A stretch of DNA of 8,034 nucleotides from an uncultured Micavibrio sp. (lineage in GTDB: Bacteria; Pseudomonadota; Alphaproteobacteria; Micavibrionales; UBA1664): positions 1 through 8,034 of the forward strand of contig CAJXOI010000026.1 of NCBI GenBank assembly GCA_913057885.1, written 5' to 3'. The position numbers and the translations under genes are program-made. Positions 6,953-8,034 of the stretch are shown one piece after another. Under the pieces are notes generated by a model that had not been told where the DNA came from, searched no databases, and worked only from the letters and a program-made list of their open reading frames with translations. How positions within the stretch are numbered: position 1 is the first letter of the stretch; every line of letters starts with the position of its first letter.

Positions 6953-7611
6953 GGCGAAAGCCCCTCGTTCAAAACGTCGTTCTCGTCATCGTCATCATCG
7001 TCGGATGATCCACCATCATAGGCAGTTGTTTCAAATTCACCAAGGTTTTTTAGGCGAAATCTGACCAGAACGGATAAATCATCGGTTCCCGTTGCCTCGC
7101 GCTGCAATTCCCTATTCAATTCCATGGCGACACCAAAGCAGTCATCATTGTATCCCAATCCGGCAGAAGCCTTGCGCATTCCCTCCTCTTGACCAAGGTC
7201 ATAAAGCATGGCACCGGTGATAAACCAGTTTTCATCAAGGTCGTGTGTTATGCGCGTTTGAATCTGTTCACGACTCTCTTCAAATTCCGTGCCCTCTGTT
7301 CCTCGCTCATAAAGGTAAATGGCGGAAAGACGAGTATCTTTTATACCTGTCTGCCCATAGACTTCGTGACGTTCGGAGTTTAATTTATCACCATCCAGTT
7401 GAAAGCGATAATTCAAATTATGACGGTGATTGTTAAAACTGGCGCCAATTTGGCCGACAATATCGGACTTCTGCTGTTCAAAACCTGACCCCTCTGAAAA
7501 AGGGTTGTCATTGTCGTCTAAACGATAGCTTTGACCTAAAGCAACTGTCAATTCATCGCCATCATTGCGGTAATAACCCACCTCAACCCCATAATTAACG
7601 CGGGCGCGATC
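6949..7611 (-). CDS. lptD: LPS-assembly protein LptD, C-terminal fragment cut at a junction
   Basis: LptD is the outer-membrane beta-barrel that, with LptE, inserts lipopolysaccharide into the outer leaflet. About 220 residues remain of a protein usually 700-800 long. Visible features are RVNYGVEVGYYRNDGDELTV and LGQSYRL near the junction, then alternating amphipathic strands. The family's closing pattern follows: LGYNDDCFGVAMELNRE, with the late cysteine, and SVLVRFRLKNLGEF. After that final barrel strand comes an extra 27-residue tail with six aspartates (7002-6985) that is rich in Asp and Glu. The frame stays open upstream to a TGA at 7654-7656, but homology appears to end at 7599-7611, where base composition jumps and an ABC-permease reading begins in another frame. 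The GTG at 7581 lies inside a beta strand and is not a credible start. The true 5' part is missing. The TGA stop overlaps the permease start by 4 bp, suggesting an operon. Confidence 0.82.
   Translation of the reverse strand, partial: DRARVNYGVEVGYYRNDGDELTVALGQSYRLDDNDNPFSEGSGFEQQKSDIVGQIGASFNNHRHNLNYRFQLDGDKLNSERHEVYGQTGIKDTRLSAIYLYERGTEGTEFEESREQIQTRITHDLDENWFITGAMLYDLGQEEGMRKASAGLGYNDDCFGVAMELNRELQREATGTDDLSVLVRFRLKNLGEFETTAYDGGSSDDDDDDENDVLNEGLSP
6961..6966 (-). promoter_or_regulatory. Ribosome binding site GAGGGG for the SLC13 permease
   Basis: On the minus strand GAGGGG lies eight bases before the ATG at 6952, inside the codons for the last residues of LptD. Together with the ATGA stop-start overlap it fixes the permease start and indicates that its translation is linked to that of lptD. 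Confidence 0.6.
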
Positions 7612-8034
7612 TTCAGCACCTCGCGCGCGCCGTAGACCATGCGGCTGAACACGTCACGGCCGAGATTGTCTCCCCCCAGAAGATAAGCGGGGTAGGCGCC
7701 CTCGTCCGGGCTGGGGATGAAGCTGCCCGGCGGTTCGTTCCGCATCTGGCTGAGGACGTCGATGGGGCCGTGCGTGATGACGATATCCGCGAAGATCGCC
7801 GCGAACATCCAGAACATGACGAGGCCGAATCCCACCATCCCGATCGGGCTGTCGAAGAGCTTGCCGTAGAGGCCGAGCTTGCGCTTGAACCGGATCGACG
7901 CGGCAAAAAGCACGATCAGGGCGATCCAGACCGGCAGGAACTGCTGGCCCATCGCGCCAAGGATGCCCTTCTGCGGCAAGTCCGGCATCACCAGCCCGCC
8001 CACGACGAACATGACGCAGCAGGCGAGGAACAGC
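7548..8034 (-). CDS. OppC/DppC-type ABC transporter permease, truncated by the junction and by the window edge
   Basis: This is the N-terminal part of an inner-membrane subunit of a peptide/nickel-type (OppC/DppC) ABC importer. The frame is open from the window edge, where it reads LFLACCVMFVVGGLVM, possibly a membrane segment upstream of the in-frame ATG at 8012. FLPVWIALIVLFAASI and IGMVGFGLVMFWMFAAIFA are further hydrophobic segments. Then comes the hallmark GGDNLGRDVFSRMVYGAREVL of the OppC subfamily, just before the transmembrane transport domain. Homology stops after KIAPA at about 7599. The next 16 residues, to the stop at 7548, are lptD sequence read in the wrong frame. The permease core with its EAA loop is therefore absent and the fragment cannot work as a transporter. 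The DNA is roughly two thirds G+C, far above the rest of the window, and uses GC-ending codons, unlike every other gene here. It most likely comes from another genome or a distant locus. Confidence 0.8.
   Translation of the reverse strand, partial: LFLACCVMFVVGGLVMPDLPQKGILGAMGQQFLPVWIALIVLFAASIRFKRKLGLYGKLFDSPIGMVGFGLVMFWMFAAIFADIVITHGPIDVLSQMRNEPPGSFIPSPDEGAYPAYLLGGDNLGRDVFSRMVYGAREVLKIAPALIMGLRWVITAMMAMN
7599..7611. other. Breakpoint between lptD and the ABC permease gene, 13-bp ambiguous overlap
   Basis: On the minus strand this stretch reads GATCGCGCCCGCG. In one frame it continues the OppC-type protein as KIAPA. In another it gives DRAR, leading straight into the LptD sequence VNYG. 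To its right the DNA is strongly GC-rich; to its left it falls at once to AT-rich. Both genes are incomplete and break here, and they are out of frame with each other. A short shared sequence at a join is typical of a chimeric assembly or amplification product, and also of microhomology-mediated recombination. The sequence alone does not decide between them. Confidence 0.7.

Noticed and set aside
6949..7581. LptD fragment as a complete small protein starting at GTG 7581.
   Set aside because: The GTG lies in the middle of a recognisable LptD strand (VNYGVEVGYYRND). Coding similarity continues upstream of it, and there is no signal peptide.
7548..7598. A genuine fusion tail (LIMGLRW...) on the ABC permease.
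   Set aside because: These residues are the lptD DNA read out of frame, so they are a by-product of the join.
7613..7906. A Ser/Ala/Arg-rich open frame on the minus strand.
   Set aside because: It is a shadow of the ABC permease in another frame, of the kind expected in GC-rich DNA. Its composition is low-complexity and it has no motif.
7599..8034. GC-rich end as a genomic island acquired by horizontal transfer.
   Set aside because: No integration signature is visible, and the border cuts through the coding regions of two genes. A chimeric join explains it more simply, although only 436 bases can be seen.

Overview
The window looks like a piece of an alphaproteobacterial chromosome of moderate-to-low GC (roughly low-to-mid forties percent by eye), joined near base 7600 to a much more GC-rich fragment (about two thirds G+C in the lines I counted). 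The alphaproteobacterial assignment rests on the style of GlnA, ParE and the LptD C-terminus as I remember those families. I cannot place the organism to order level.

Layout, left to right. The window opens inside glnA (type I glutamine synthetase, + strand, 5' end missing). Converging on it is a minus-strand pair: a YciA-type acyl-CoA thioesterase whose stop overlaps the start of an unrecognised 390-residue exported protein. The thioesterase gene diverges, across only 39 bp, from parE (topoisomerase IV subunit B, + strand, complete). After parE comes a small glycine-zipper lipoprotein with its own plausible promoter and a strong ribosome binding site. One base after its stop is the stop of a minus-strand SLC13-type permease carrying two RCK_C (TrkA-C) domains. 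The permease start overlaps, as ATGA, the stop of the gene upstream of it, which is the C-terminal end of lptD, the LPS-assembly outer-membrane protein. The lptD homology ends abruptly near 7599-7611. From there to the window end the minus strand encodes the first part of a GC-rich OppC/DppC-type ABC permease, cut at the same point. Two unrelated, out-of-frame, truncated genes of very different base composition meet at a 13-bp stretch that can be read as part of either. This is the most important thing a reader should know about the window.

Most genes here are housekeeping: nitrogen assimilation, chromosome decatenation, acyl-CoA hydrolysis and LPS export. I found no CRISPR array, tRNA, rRNA, insertion sequence or phage gene, and no convincing new defence or mobile system. 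What merits a second look is the chimeric junction, the exported protein with a possible two-lobe repeat, the acidic tail on LptD, and the lptD-permease coupling. No stretch over 300 bases lacks a gene.
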